A stretch of DNA of 64,000 bases. Origin: Candidatus Rubrivivax defluviihabitans (lineage in GTDB: Bacteria; Pseudomonadota; Gammaproteobacteria; Burkholderiales; Burkholderiaceae_C). This document shows positions 55,106 through 63,478 of this stretch, in pieces. The position numbers and the translations under genes are program-made. Every line of letters starts with the position of its first letter. The first letter of the stretch is position 1. Location: contig JADJMW010000001.1 in the NCBI GenBank assembly GCA_016709385.1, positions 310,001 through 374,000 of the forward strand, written 5' to 3'. The notes under the pieces were generated by a model. That model did no database searches, was not told the origin of the DNA, and saw nothing but the letters and a program-made list of their open reading frames with translations.

Positions 55106-56028
55106 GCCACTTGCAAGGCGGCATTGCCGTCATCACCGGCGCCGCCTCGGGCTTTGGCCTGGAAGCCAGCCGCATCGCGGCGCGGCTGGGCATGAAGATC
55201 GTGATGGCCGACGTGCAGGCCGACGCGCTGGAGCTGTCCAGCCACGATGTCGCCGCCTTGGGCGCTGCATGCGGATCCGGCGCCGAGGTGCTCGCGGTGC
55301 GCACCGATGTCTCCCGCGCTGCCGATGTGGACGCGCTGGCTGCAGCGACATTGCAGCGCTTCGGCGCGCCGCATCTCGTCTTCAACAATGCTGGTGTCGG
55401 TGCCGGCGGCCTGGTCTGGGAGCACAGCGCGCGCGACTGGGAATGGGTCTTCGGCGTCAACGTCATGGGCGTGGCGCATGGCGTGCGCTTCTTCACGCCG
55501 CTGATGCTGGCCGCTGCCGAGGCCGACCCGGCCTGGCACGGCCACATCGTCAATACCGCCAGCATGGCCGGGCTGCTGAACCCGCCCAACATGGGCTTGT
55601 ACAACGCCAGCAAGCATGCCGTGGTGGCGCTCAGCGAGTCGCTCCACCAGGACCTGGCGCTGGTCAGCGACCAGGTGCACGCCCATGTGCTGTGCCCGTA
55701 TTTCGTGCCCACCGGCATCACCCGCAGCGAGCGCAACCGCCCGCACGACCTGCACGATGCGGCCGCCAAGCCCACGCGCAGCCAGCTCATCCAGCAGGCC
55801 ATGATCGACCAGGCGGTGAGCAAGGGCCGCGTCACCGCGGCGCAGGTGGCGCAATTCGTCTTCGACGCCTGTGCCGAGAACCGCTTCTACATCTACAGCC
55901 ACCCCAAGGCGCTGGGCCCGGTGCAGACGCGGCTGGAAGACATCATGACGCCGCGCAACCCCAGCGACCCGTTCCAGGACAAGCCCGAGATCGGCGAGCA
56001 GTTGCGCCAGGCGCTGCGTGAAGGGTAA
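55102..56028 (+). CDS. SDR-family oxidoreductase
   Basis: Classical short-chain dehydrogenase, 308 residues with a longer C-terminal region than usual. The cofactor loop is TGAASGFG (12-19), NNAGVG at 95-100, and catalytic Ser154, Tyr167, Lys171 (YNASK). It overlaps aidB by 4 bp and the flavoprotein gene by 11 bp. Substrate unknown; the operon suggests an acyl or short alcohol substrate. Confidence 0.92.
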   Translation: MSHLQGGIAVITGAASGFGLEASRIAARLGMKIVMADVQADALELSSHDVAALGAACGSGAEVLAVRTDVSRAADVDALAAATLQRFGAPHLVFNNAGVGAGGLVWEHSARDWEWVFGVNVMGVAHGVRFFTPLMLAAAEADPAWHGHIVNTASMAGLLNPPNMGLYNASKHAVVALSESLHQDLALVSDQVHAHVLCPYFVPTGITRSERNRPHDLHDAAAKPTRSQLIQQAMIDQAVSKGRVTAAQVAQFVFDACAENRFYIYSHPKALGPVQTRLEDIMTPRNPSDPFQDKPEIGEQLRQALREG

Positions 56029-57334
56029 CGGCGCGCCGCTGGCCGCTTCGGGGCCGTCCGCCGCGGCGGGCGCAGGGGTCGCGGTGATCGGCGCCGGCCC
56101 GGCCGGGCTGATGGCGGCCGAGGTGCTGGCCAGCGCCGGCCATCGCGTGGATGTCTTTGACGCCATGCCCTCGGTGGGGCGCAAATTCCTGCTCGCCGGC
56201 GTGGGCGGGCTGAACCTCACGCATGGCGAGCCTTTCGACGCTTTCGTCTCGCGCTATGGATCGCGGGCGCCGGTGCTGGCGCCGCTGCTGCGCGAATTCG
56301 GCGCCGATGCGCTCCGCGGTTGGGCGGCGGGGCTGGGCATCACCACCTTCGTCGGCAGTTCGGGGCGCGTTTTTCCCACCGACATGAAGGCTGCGCCCTT
56401 GCTGCGCGCCTGGCTGCACCGGCTGCGCGGGCAGGGTGTGCGGCTGCACATGCGGCACCGCTGGCAAGGCTGGGGCGACGATGGCGCCTTGCGTTTCGAC
56501 ACGCCGCAAGGCGCCTTGTCCGTGGCGCCGCAGGCCACCGTGCTGGCGTTGGGTGGCGCGAGCTGGCCGCGGCTGGGATCCGACGGCGCCTGGTGGCCCT
56601 GGCTGCAGGCGCGCGGCGTCGACCTGGCGCCGCTGCAGCCGTCCAACTGCGGCTTCGACGTGGGCTGGAGCGAACATTTCAGCCGCCGGCATGCCGGCGC
56701 GCCGTTGAAGGCGGTGGCCATCAGCTTCGACGGCTGGCGCCAGGTGGGTGAATGTGTCGTCACCGCCGGTGGCCTGGAGGGCAGCCTCGTCTATGCGGCG
56801 TCGGCCGCGTTGCGCGAGCGCATCGTGCGCGACGGCGCGGCCACCTTCGAGCTCGACCTGCTGCCGCAGCGCCCGCTGGACTGGGTGGCGCGTGAACTCG
56901 CCCATCCGCGCGGTCCACGCACGCTGTCCACTCACTTGAAGACGCGGCTGCACCTCTCGGGCGTGAAGGCCGGGCTGCTGTGGGAACTCGTGCCCAAGGA
57001 GGTGCAGGCACAGCCCGAACGCTTCGCGGCGCTGATCAAGGCCTTGCCGATTTGCGTGACCGCGCCGCGGCCCATCGCCGAGGCCATCAGCAGCGCCGGC
57101 GGCGTGCGCTTCGAGGCGCTGGACGAGGGCCTGATGCTGCGCGCGCTGCCCGGCGTGTTCTGCGCCGGCGAGATGCTCGATTGGGAAGCGTCCACCGGCG
57201 GCTATCTGCTTACCGCCTGCTTCGCGACGGGCCGCGCGGCCGGGCGGGGCGCGGCGCGCTGGCTTGCCGGCGGGCCAGGGCGGAACGGCGGGCGGGACGG
57301 TGCGGGCCCGTGGCACACTCCGCGGCCTTCGTGA
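56018..57334 (+). CDS. HI0933/BaiN-like flavoprotein (NAD(P)/FAD-dependent oxidoreductase)
   Basis: FAD-binding protein of the HI0933/YhiN/BaiN family (TIGR03862 type). It has 438 residues. The dinucleotide loop is VAVIGAGPAGLMAAEVLA, followed by GRKFLLAGVGGLNLTHGE, the C-terminal end is CAGEMLDWEASTGGYLLT, which binds FAD. A GTG start at 56018 overlaps the SDR stop by 11 bp. The reaction is unknown for most members. Confidence 0.9.
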   Translation: MKGNGAPLAASGPSAAAGAGVAVIGAGPAGLMAAEVLASAGHRVDVFDAMPSVGRKFLLAGVGGLNLTHGEPFDAFVSRYGSRAPVLAPLLREFGADALRGWAAGLGITTFVGSSGRVFPTDMKAAPLLRAWLHRLRGQGVRLHMRHRWQGWGDDGALRFDTPQGALSVAPQATVLALGGASWPRLGSDGAWWPWLQARGVDLAPLQPSNCGFDVGWSEHFSRRHAGAPLKAVAISFDGWRQVGECVVTAGGLEGSLVYAASAALRERIVRDGAATFELDLLPQRPLDWVARELAHPRGPRTLSTHLKTRLHLSGVKAGLLWELVPKEVQAQPERFAALIKALPICVTAPRPIAEAISSAGGVRFEALDEGLMLRALPGVFCAGEMLDWEASTGGYLLTACFATGRAAGRGAARWLAGGPGRNGGRDGAGPWHTPRPS

Positions 57335-59730
57335 CCACCGCCCTCGCGGCACCCCGCTTCTTGGACAAGATCGTTCTGCAGATCGCCGCCGAACTGAAGG
57401 TTCGGCCGGCACAGGTCAACACCGCCGTCGAACTGCTCGACGCCGGCTCCACCGTCCCCTTCATCGCCCGCTACCGCAAGGAGGCTACCGAGGGTCTCGA
57501 CGATATCCAGCTGCGTGAGCTGGAAGCGCGCCTGGCCTATTTGCGCGAGCTGGAGGACCGCCGCGCGACGGTGCTCAGGAGCATCGAGGAGCAGGGCAAG
57601 CTGACACCCGAATTGCGCGGCGCCATCGAAGCCGCGCCGACCAAGCAGGAACTGGAAGACCTGTACCTGCCCTACAAGCCGCGGCGCCGCACCAAGGGCA
57701 TGATCGCGCGCGAGGCGGGGCTGGAGCCGCTGGCCGACCGGCTGTTCGCCGACCCGGGCCTGGAGCCGCTGGCCGAGGCGACGGCCTTCATCGCCGCCTA
57801 CCCCGGCGGCCCCGGCGCCCTGGCCGAGGCCGGATTCGCCGATGCGCATGCGGTGCTCGACGGCGTGCGCGACCTGCTCGCCGAACGCTGGGCCGAAGAC
57901 GCGGCCCTGGTGGGCCAGCTGCGCGAATGGCTGTGGGCCGAGGCCAGACTGCTGAGCAAGCTGGTCGAAGGCAAGGACGGCCAGCACCCCGACGCCGCCA
58001 AGTTTCGCGACTATTTCGACTATGCCGAGCCCATCCGCAACGTGCCCAGCCACCGCGCGCTGGCGGTCTTCCGCGGCCGTACGCAGGAGTGGCTGGACGC
58101 CAGGCTGGTGCTCGACGAAGAAACCGTGCCGGGCAAGCCCGGCCTGGCCGAAGGCCGCATCGCGCGGCATCTCGGCTGGTCCCATTCGAAGCGGGCGGGC
58201 GACGAGCTGATCCGCAAGACCATCGCCTGGACCTGGAAGGTCAAGCTCAGCCTGAGCCTGGAGCGCGACCTCTTCGGCCGCCTGCGCGAAGCCGCCGAAG
58301 CCGTGGCGATCAAGGTCTTCGCCGACAACCTGCGCGACCTGCTGCTGGCCGCGCCCGCGGGAAAACGCGTGGTGATGGGACTGGACCCGGGCATCCGCAC
58401 CGGCGTCAAGGTGGCCGTGGTCAGCGATACCGGGCGCGTGCTGGACACCGCCACCGTCTACCCGCACGAACCGCGCTGCGACTGGGAAGGTTCGCTGCAG
58501 TCGCTGGGCCGCCTGGTGGCCACGCACGGCGTGAATCTCATCGCCATCGGCAACGGCACCGCCAGCCGCGAGACCGACAAGCTGGCGGCCGACCTCATCA
58601 AGCGCATCCAGCCGCTGGCACCCGACGTGAAGCTCGACAAGATCGTCGTCAGCGAAGCCGGCGCTTCGGTCTACAGCGCCAGCGAATTCGCCAGCAAGGA
58701 GCTGCCCGATCTGGACGTGAGCCTGCGCGGCGCGGTGAGCATCGCGCGCCGGCTGCAGGATCCGCTCGCCGAACTGGTGAAGATCGACCCCAAGAGCATC
58801 GGCGTTGGCCAGTACCAGCACGACGTCAATCAGAGCGGGCTGGCCAGGAGCCTGGACGCGGTGGTCGAGGACTGCGTCAGTGCGGTGGGCGTGGACCTGA
58901 ATACGGCTTCGGCGCCGCTGCTCGCGCGCGTCTCGGGCCTGTCGCCCGCAGTGGCGGCGAGCATCGTGCGCTGGCGCGACGCGCATGGCGCCTTCCGCAG
59001 CCGCCGGCAGCTGCTCGACGTGACTGGGCTCGGCCCCAAGACCTTCGAGCAGGCGGCGGGCTTCCTGCGCATCCGCGACGGCGACAACCCGCTGGACATG
59101 ACCGGCGTGCATCCCGAGACCTACCCCGTGGTGCAGAAGCTGCTGGCCGCCACCGGCCGCCCGGTGCAGGAGCTGATGGGCCGCGCCGAGGTGCTGCGCA
59201 CGCTCAAGCCCGAGACGATCGCACGTGAACTGGCCGACGAACGCTTCGGTGCCATCACCGTGAAGGACATCCTGGCCGAGCTGGAAAAGCCCGGCCGCGA
59301 CCCGCGCCCCGACTTCAAGGTGGCGCGCTTCAACGACAGCGTCACCGACCTCAAGGACCTGCAGCCCGGCATGGTGCTCGAAGGCACGGTGAGCAACGTG
59401 GCGCAATTCGGCGCCTTCGTCGACCTGGGTGTGCACCAGGACGGCCTGGTGCACGTGAGCCAGATGAGCCACAAATTCGTGAGCGATGCGCGCGAAGTGG
59501 TGAAGACCGGCGTGGTGGTCAAGGTGCGCGTGCTCGAGGTCGACCTGGCGCGCAAGCGCATCAGCCTGACGATGAAGCTGGACGTGCCGCTGCCGGCAGC
59601 ACCCGAAGGCGGCGCCGACAACCGCTACCGCCCCGCGGCACGCCAGGAGCGCAGCCGTGCGGCCGAGCCCGCAGCCACCGGCGCCAGCGCCATGGCGGCG
59701 GCCTTTGCGCGTCTGCAGGGCCGGCGCTGA
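57331..59730 (+). CDS. tex: Tex-family transcription accessory protein
   Basis: RNA-binding protein with Tex N-terminal domain, YqgF-like nuclease fold, helix-hairpin-helix and C-terminal S1 domain (about residues 675-745: GMVLEGTVSNVAQFGAFVDL). It has 799 residues. Motifs are VPFIARYRKEATEGL, the YqgF-type GLDPGIRTGVKVAVV and TASAPLLARVSGLSPAVA for HhH. The GTG at 57331 overlaps the upstream stop; a GTG at 57310 is an alternative. It is last in the row of closely spaced genes and may have its own promoter. Confidence 0.95.
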   Translation: MTTALAAPRFLDKIVLQIAAELKVRPAQVNTAVELLDAGSTVPFIARYRKEATEGLDDIQLRELEARLAYLRELEDRRATVLRSIEEQGKLTPELRGAIEAAPTKQELEDLYLPYKPRRRTKGMIAREAGLEPLADRLFADPGLEPLAEATAFIAAYPGGPGALAEAGFADAHAVLDGVRDLLAERWAEDAALVGQLREWLWAEARLLSKLVEGKDGQHPDAAKFRDYFDYAEPIRNVPSHRALAVFRGRTQEWLDARLVLDEETVPGKPGLAEGRIARHLGWSHSKRAGDELIRKTIAWTWKVKLSLSLERDLFGRLREAAEAVAIKVFADNLRDLLLAAPAGKRVVMGLDPGIRTGVKVAVVSDTGRVLDTATVYPHEPRCDWEGSLQSLGRLVATHGVNLIAIGNGTASRETDKLAADLIKRIQPLAPDVKLDKIVVSEAGASVYSASEFASKELPDLDVSLRGAVSIARRLQDPLAELVKIDPKSIGVGQYQHDVNQSGLARSLDAVVEDCVSAVGVDLNTASAPLLARVSGLSPAVAASIVRWRDAHGAFRSRRQLLDVTGLGPKTFEQAAGFLRIRDGDNPLDMTGVHPETYPVVQKLLAATGRPVQELMGRAEVLRTLKPETIARELADERFGAITVKDILAELEKPGRDPRPDFKVARFNDSVTDLKDLQPGMVLEGTVSNVAQFGAFVDLGVHQDGLVHVSQMSHKFVSDAREVVKTGVVVKVRVLEVDLARKRISLTMKLDVPLPAAPEGGADNRYRPAARQERSRAAEPAATGASAMAAAFARLQGRR

Positions 59731-59892
59731 CGCCTGCGGCCTGTCGGTCGGCAACCCGGATGCGCGCAGGGCAGATCCTGGCCACCAACGCGACTGGCAT
59801 ATCGCGGCGGCCGAGAGCCAGCGGCTGGCCGACGAATTCGCGCAAATGGTGGCTTCATCGCGGCGCATCGACGCCCAGCCGCTCGTCTGACG

Positions 59893-59920
59893 TTGCCTGA
59901 CGCCGCCCCTGGGCTAGAAT
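59893..59920 (+). promoter_or_regulatory. Promoter upstream of the thrS leader
   Basis: TTGCCT at 59893-59898 and TAGAAT at 59915-59920 are separated by 16 bp, a good sigma-70-like pair. A transcript would start near 59927 and give a leader of about 170 nt before thrS. The 160 bp between the tex stop and this promoter contain no supported gene. Confidence 0.7.
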
Positions 59921-59963
59921 TCGCTTTCGATTCACCAGCAAGGGCGAGAAAGGCATCCTGGTT

Positions 59964-60014
59964 ATGACACCGCGGACTTCGACCTTTTTTGCCGAGGCCT
60001 TGGCCCCGGCGTGA
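59964..60014 (+). CDS. Putative attenuator leader peptide (Thr/Phe-containing)
   Basis: A 16-codon ORF encodes MTPRTSTFFAEALAPA. It holds three Thr codons (59967, 59976, 59982) and two adjacent Phe codons (59985-59990), the amino acids charged by the two synthetases encoded downstream (ThrS and PheS). GAGAAAGG ends about 10 bp before the ATG. A hairpin (59991-59999 with 60002-60010) covers its end, and an intrinsic terminator follows. This fits a ribosome-mediated attenuator, but the small number of regulatory codons means it could be chance. Confidence 0.5.
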   Translation: MTPRTSTFFAEALAPA

Positions 60015-60048
60015 ACCGCTGCGCTGTCGTTCCCCCTTCCCCCTGAAC

Positions 60049-60075
60049 AAAGCGCGGCCAACCCCCGCGTTTTTT
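60049..60075 (+). terminator. Intrinsic terminator/attenuator before thrS
   Basis: A stem pairs 60049-60057 with 60065-60073 (core CGCGG/CCGCG), followed by six T residues (60070-60075), about 20 bp before the thrS ATG. An alternative pairing of 60019-60025 with 60051-60057 (seven pairs, one G-U) would break it and act as antiterminator. Confidence 0.75.
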
Positions 60076-60095
60076 CGTTTCTGGAGATCAAGAAC

Positions 60096-62003
60096 ATGTT
60101 GAACGTGACGCTGCCGGACGGGTCCCGGCGAGAATTTCCCGGCCCCGTCTCCGTGGCCGCGGTGGCGGCCGCCATCGGTGCCGGCCTGGCCAAGGCGGCC
60201 ATCGCCGGCCGTGTGGACGGCCGGCTCGTCGACACCAGCCACATCGTCGACCGCGACGCGCAACTGGCCATCGTCACCGACAAGGACGCCGACGGCCTGG
60301 AGATCATTCGCCACAGCACGGCGCACCTGCTGGCGTATGCGGTGAAGGAACTGTTTCCCGACGCCCAGGTGACGATCGGCCCGGTGATCGAAAACGGCTT
60401 CTATTACGACTTCGCCTACAAGCGCCCCTTCACGCCCGAGGACCTGGCCGCGATCGAAAAGCGCATGGCGGAGCTCGCCGTCAAGGACGAGCCGGTCGAG
60501 CGCCGCGTGCTGCCGCGCGACGAGGCGGTGGCGTACTTCAAGTCACTCGGCGAGCACTACAAGGCCGAGATCATCGCCAGCATCCCGGCCGGCCAGGACG
60601 TGAGCCTGTACCGCGAAGGCGGTTTCGAAGACCTGTGCCGCGGCCCGCACGTGCCGCGCACGGGCAAGCTGCGTCACTTCAAGCTCATGAAGGTGGCCGG
60701 CGCCTACTGGCGCGGCGACCAGGCCAACGAACAACTGCAGCGCATCTACGGCACGGCCTGGGCCAGCAAGGACGAGCTGCAGCAATACCTGACGATGCTG
60801 GAGGAAGCCGAGAAGCGCGACCACCGCAAGCTCGGCCGCGAACTCGACCTCTTCCACTTGGACGAGCATTCGCCCGGCACGGTGTTCTGGCATCCCCATG
60901 GCTGGACGGTGTGGCAGCAGGTGGAGCAGTACATGCGCACTGTGTACCGCGACAACGGCTACCAGGAGGTGAAAGGCCCGCAGATCCTGGACCAGGGCCT
61001 GTGGGAGAAGACGGGCCACTGGGACAAATACCGCGAGAACATGTTCACCACGGAATCGGAGAAGCGCCACTACGCGCTGAAGCCGATGAACTGCCCCGGC
61101 CACATCCTGATCTTCAAGCAGGGCATCAAGAGCTACCGCGACCTGCCGCTGCGCTTCGGTGAATTCGGCCAGTGCCACCGCAACGAGCCCACCGGCGGCC
61201 TGCACGGCATCATGCGCGTGCGCGCCTTCACGCAGGACGACGGCCACATCTTCTGCACCGAAGACATGATCCTGGACGAGTGCGTGGCCTATACGGCGCT
61301 GCTGCAGAAGGTCTACGCCGACTTCGGCTTCAAGGACATCATCTACAAGATCGCCACCCGGCCCGATGCACGCATCGGCAGCGACGAGAGCTGGGACAAG
61401 GCCGAGCACGCGCTGATCGAGAGCCTGAACAAGAGCGGCTGCGAGTACGTGATCTCGCCCGGCGAGGGCGCCTTCTACGGCCCCAAGATCGAATACACGC
61501 TGAAGGACGCCATCGGCCGCCAGTGGCAGTGCGGCACGATGCAGGTCGACTTTTCCATGCCGGAGCGGCTGGACGCCGTGTATGTGGCCGAATCGGGCGA
61601 GCGCAAATACCCGGTGATGCTGCACCGCGCCATCGTCGGCAGCCTGGAGCGCTTCATCGGCATCCTGATCGAGCAGCATGCCGGCGCGCTGCCGGCCTGG
61701 CTGGCGCCGGTGCAGGTGGTGGTGGCCTCGATCACCGACGCGCAGGCCGAATATGCCGCCAGCGTGGCGAAATCGCTGCAAAAACAAGGAGTTAGAATCA
61801 AGCTTGATTTGCGCAACGAAAAAATCAACTATAAAATCCGCGAGCATTCAATGCAGAAGGTCCCGTTCATCCTGGTCGTCGGCGACAAGGAGAAGGCAAA
61901 CGGGGCCGTTGCCGTGCGCGCCCGGGGCAACCTGGACCTCGGTGTGATGCCCCTGGCAGACTTCCAGCAGAAGCTGCTCGGCGATATCGCCCTGAAGACC
62001 TGA
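60096..62003 (+). CDS. thrS: Threonyl-tRNA synthetase
   Basis: Charges tRNA-Thr. It has 635 residues in the full order TGS domain (1-60), editing/SAD domain with HSTAHLLAYAV (residues about 72-82), class II catalytic core (MNCPGHILIFKQG, GEFGQCHRNEPTGGLHGIMR) and anticodon-binding domain. The editing zinc motif and the catalytic zinc Cys in MNCPGH are present. GGAGA precedes the ATG. It leads the thrS-infC-rpmI-rplT-pheS operon conserved in proteobacteria. Confidence 0.97.
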   Translation: MLNVTLPDGSRREFPGPVSVAAVAAAIGAGLAKAAIAGRVDGRLVDTSHIVDRDAQLAIVTDKDADGLEIIRHSTAHLLAYAVKELFPDAQVTIGPVIENGFYYDFAYKRPFTPEDLAAIEKRMAELAVKDEPVERRVLPRDEAVAYFKSLGEHYKAEIIASIPAGQDVSLYREGGFEDLCRGPHVPRTGKLRHFKLMKVAGAYWRGDQANEQLQRIYGTAWASKDELQQYLTMLEEAEKRDHRKLGRELDLFHLDEHSPGTVFWHPHGWTVWQQVEQYMRTVYRDNGYQEVKGPQILDQGLWEKTGHWDKYRENMFTTESEKRHYALKPMNCPGHILIFKQGIKSYRDLPLRFGEFGQCHRNEPTGGLHGIMRVRAFTQDDGHIFCTEDMILDECVAYTALLQKVYADFGFKDIIYKIATRPDARIGSDESWDKAEHALIESLNKSGCEYVISPGEGAFYGPKIEYTLKDAIGRQWQCGTMQVDFSMPERLDAVYVAESGERKYPVMLHRAIVGSLERFIGILIEQHAGALPAWLAPVQVVVASITDAQAEYAASVAKSLQKQGVRIKLDLRNEKINYKIREHSMQKVPFILVVGDKEKANGAVAVRARGNLDLGVMPLADFQQKLLGDIALKT

Positions 62004-62077
62004 GTCCACCCCGCCACCGCATCCCCTTCAGAGTTGGCGGCCCGCCTTGCCTTGCGGCCGCATTGAGGAGTTGACAC

Positions 62078-62626
62078 ATCGCTACCTTCATGGACCGTCG
62101 CACGCCGAACGCGGAGCGCAAGCACAGGTTGAACCGGGAGATCATGGCGCCGCAGGTGCGCCTGAACGGGGTGGAGAACGAGCCGCTGGGCATCGTTTCC
62201 ACGATGGAGGCCTTGCGCATGGCCGGCGAGCTGGACGTCGATCTCGTGGAGATCGCAGCCACGGCGGACCCGCCGGTGTGCCGGTTGATGGACTACGGCA
62301 AGTTCAAGTACCAGGAACAGAAGAAGGCCGCCGAAGCCAAGAGCAAGCAGAAGGTCATCGAGGTCAAGGAAGTCAAGTTCCGCCCCGGCACCGACGAAGG
62401 CGACTATGCGATCAAGATGCGCAATCTGCGCCGCTTCATCGCCGAGGACGGCGACAAGGGCAAGGTCACGCTGCGCTACCGGGGCCGCGAGATCACGCAC
62501 CAGGATATCGGCATGCGCATGCTGGAGCGCATCCGCGACGAACTCTCCGACGTGGCGGTCGTCGAGCACATGCCCAAGCTGGAAGGGCGCCAGATGATCA
62601 TGGTGCTGGCGCCGAAACGGAAGTAG
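62078..62626 (+). CDS. infC: Translation initiation factor IF-3 (non-canonical ATC start)
   Basis: Binds the 30S subunit and proofreads start codons. From ATC at 62078 it has 182 residues (IATFMDRRTPNAERKHRLNR). GAGGAG at 62065-62070 lies seven bases before this ATC, an ideal distance, whereas the first ATG (62090) would be 19 bases away. Rare AUU/AUC starts of infC are known and support IF-3 autoregulation. If the ATG is used the protein is four residues shorter. Core motifs are NREIMAPQVRL, PPVCRLMDYGKFKY and VVEHMPKLEGRQMIM. Confidence 0.93.
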   Translation: MATFMDRRTPNAERKHRLNREIMAPQVRLNGVENEPLGIVSTMEALRMAGELDVDLVEIAATADPPVCRLMDYGKFKYQEQKKAAEAKSKQKVIEVKEVKFRPGTDEGDYAIKMRNLRRFIAEDGDKGKVTLRYRGREITHQDIGMRMLERIRDELSDVAVVEHMPKLEGRQMIMVLAPKRK

Positions 62627-62778
62627 GGAATCAGGATTTCGGCGGCACGGTCCGGTCACCGTGAAGCCGAAGAGTGCCGGCGGCACGAAGGTGCCAAGGC
62701 GAAGAAGCTGTTGCAGGCCGACAAGCACGCGGAAGCGGTTTCCGAGTCGCCTGCAGGAGTCACTTAGAAGGAGCAGTC
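62627..62778 (+). promoter_or_regulatory. Structured leader of rpmI-rplT
   Basis: The 152 bp between infC and rpmI hold no gene. Two hairpins are visible: CACGGT/ACCGTG (62646-62651 with 62658-62663) and GTGCC/GGCAC (62674-62678 with 62682-62686). In E. coli, ribosomal protein L20 represses rpmI-rplT by binding a structured leader; a similar role is plausible here but not shown. Confidence 0.4.
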
Positions 62779-62982
62779 ATGCCCAAGATGAAGACCAAGA
62801 GCGGCGCCAAGAAGCGCTTCCGCGTCCGTCCGGGGGGGACCGTCAAGCGCGGTCAGGCGTTCAAGCGCCACATCCTCACCAAGAAGAGCACCAGCCGCAA
62901 GCGCGACCTGCGCGGCCCGACCAACGTGCACGAGTCCGACCTGGGAGGCATCGCCAAGATGCTGCCCATGGCAGGCCTCTGA
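62779..62982 (+). CDS. rpmI: Ribosomal protein bL35
   Basis: A 67-residue ribosomal protein of the 50S subunit; it matches bL35 throughout (MPKMKTKSGAKKRFRV, GGTVKRGQAFKRHILTKKS). AAGGAGC precedes the ATG. A longer ORF upstream is rejected because it would include the infC-rpmI leader. Confidence 0.97.
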   Translation: MPKMKTKSGAKKRFRVRPGGTVKRGQAFKRHILTKKSTSRKRDLRGPTNVHESDLGGIAKMLPMAGL

Positions 62983-63011
62983 TCTTCCACTGACGGACAA
63001 GGAGAACACAT

Positions 63012-63368
63012 ATGCCTCGCGTCAAACGTGGTGTCACGGCACACGCCCGCCACAAGAAGATCCTGGCCCTGGCCAAGGGCTTCCGCGGCCGCCGCAAGAA
63101 TGTCTTCCGCATCGCCAAGCAGGCGGTGATGAAGGCCGGTCAATACGCCTACCGCGACCGCCGCACCCGCAAGCGGGTCTTCCGCCAGCTCTGGATCGCG
63201 CGCATCAATGCCGCGGCCCGTGCCGGTGGCATCACCTACAGCAAGTTCATGGCCGGGCTGAAGAAGGCCAATATCGAGATCGACCGCAAGGTGCTGTCCG
63301 ACATGGCCATCCACGACCCGGCGGCGTTTACGAGCATCGTCGACAAGGTGAAGGCTCAACTGGCTTGA
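63012..63368 (+). CDS. rplT: Ribosomal protein bL20
   Basis: A 118-residue 50S protein essential for early assembly, also the likely autorepressor of this segment. Motifs are MPRVKRGVTAHARHKKILA, FRGRRKNVFRIAKQAV and WIARINAAARAGGITYSKFM. AAGGAG precedes the ATG. It follows rpmI by 29 bp. Confidence 0.97.
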   Translation: MPRVKRGVTAHARHKKILALAKGFRGRRKNVFRIAKQAVMKAGQYAYRDRRTRKRVFRQLWIARINAAARAGGITYSKFMAGLKKANIEIDRKVLSDMAIHDPAAFTSIVDKVKAQLA

Positions 63369-63374
63369 CGCCGA

Positions 63375-63440
63375 GCTGCCGTGCAGGTGCACGGCAGCCG
63401 TCAATGCAGACGAAGGCCGTCACCTGGGGACGGCCTTTTC
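63375..63440 (+). terminator. Tandem hairpins with T-run between rplT and pheS
   Basis: A 10-bp perfect hairpin (63375-63384 with 63389-63398) is followed by a second with 9-bp stem (63413-63421 with 63429-63437) and a short T-run (TTTTC). The second is a plausible terminator or attenuator that lowers expression of pheS relative to the ribosomal proteins. Confidence 0.7.
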
Positions 63441-63478
63441 ACTTCTTCGTTGCACGAACTTCTTTCGCCCCCACGAGC

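Noticed and set aside
59657..59890. 77-codon ORF overlapping the end of tex and the gap before thrS
   Set aside because: It starts inside tex in another frame, has no ribosome site and no recognised family; the part after tex (59731-59890) looks protein-like but cannot be supported.
59731..60095. tRNA gene before thrS, as seen in some related operons
   Set aside because: No cloverleaf or T-loop GGTTCGAATCC-like pattern could be found; the region holds the promoter, leader ORF and terminator.
62661..62993. ORF overlapping rpmI in another frame
   Set aside because: Shadow of rpmI, which is unmistakable; no independent support.
63404..63478. In-frame upstream extension of pheS containing several Phe codons
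   Set aside because: It has no ribosome site, runs through the terminator hairpin and has no stop before pheS, so it cannot act as a separate leader peptide; the ATG at 63479 gives the normal PheS start.
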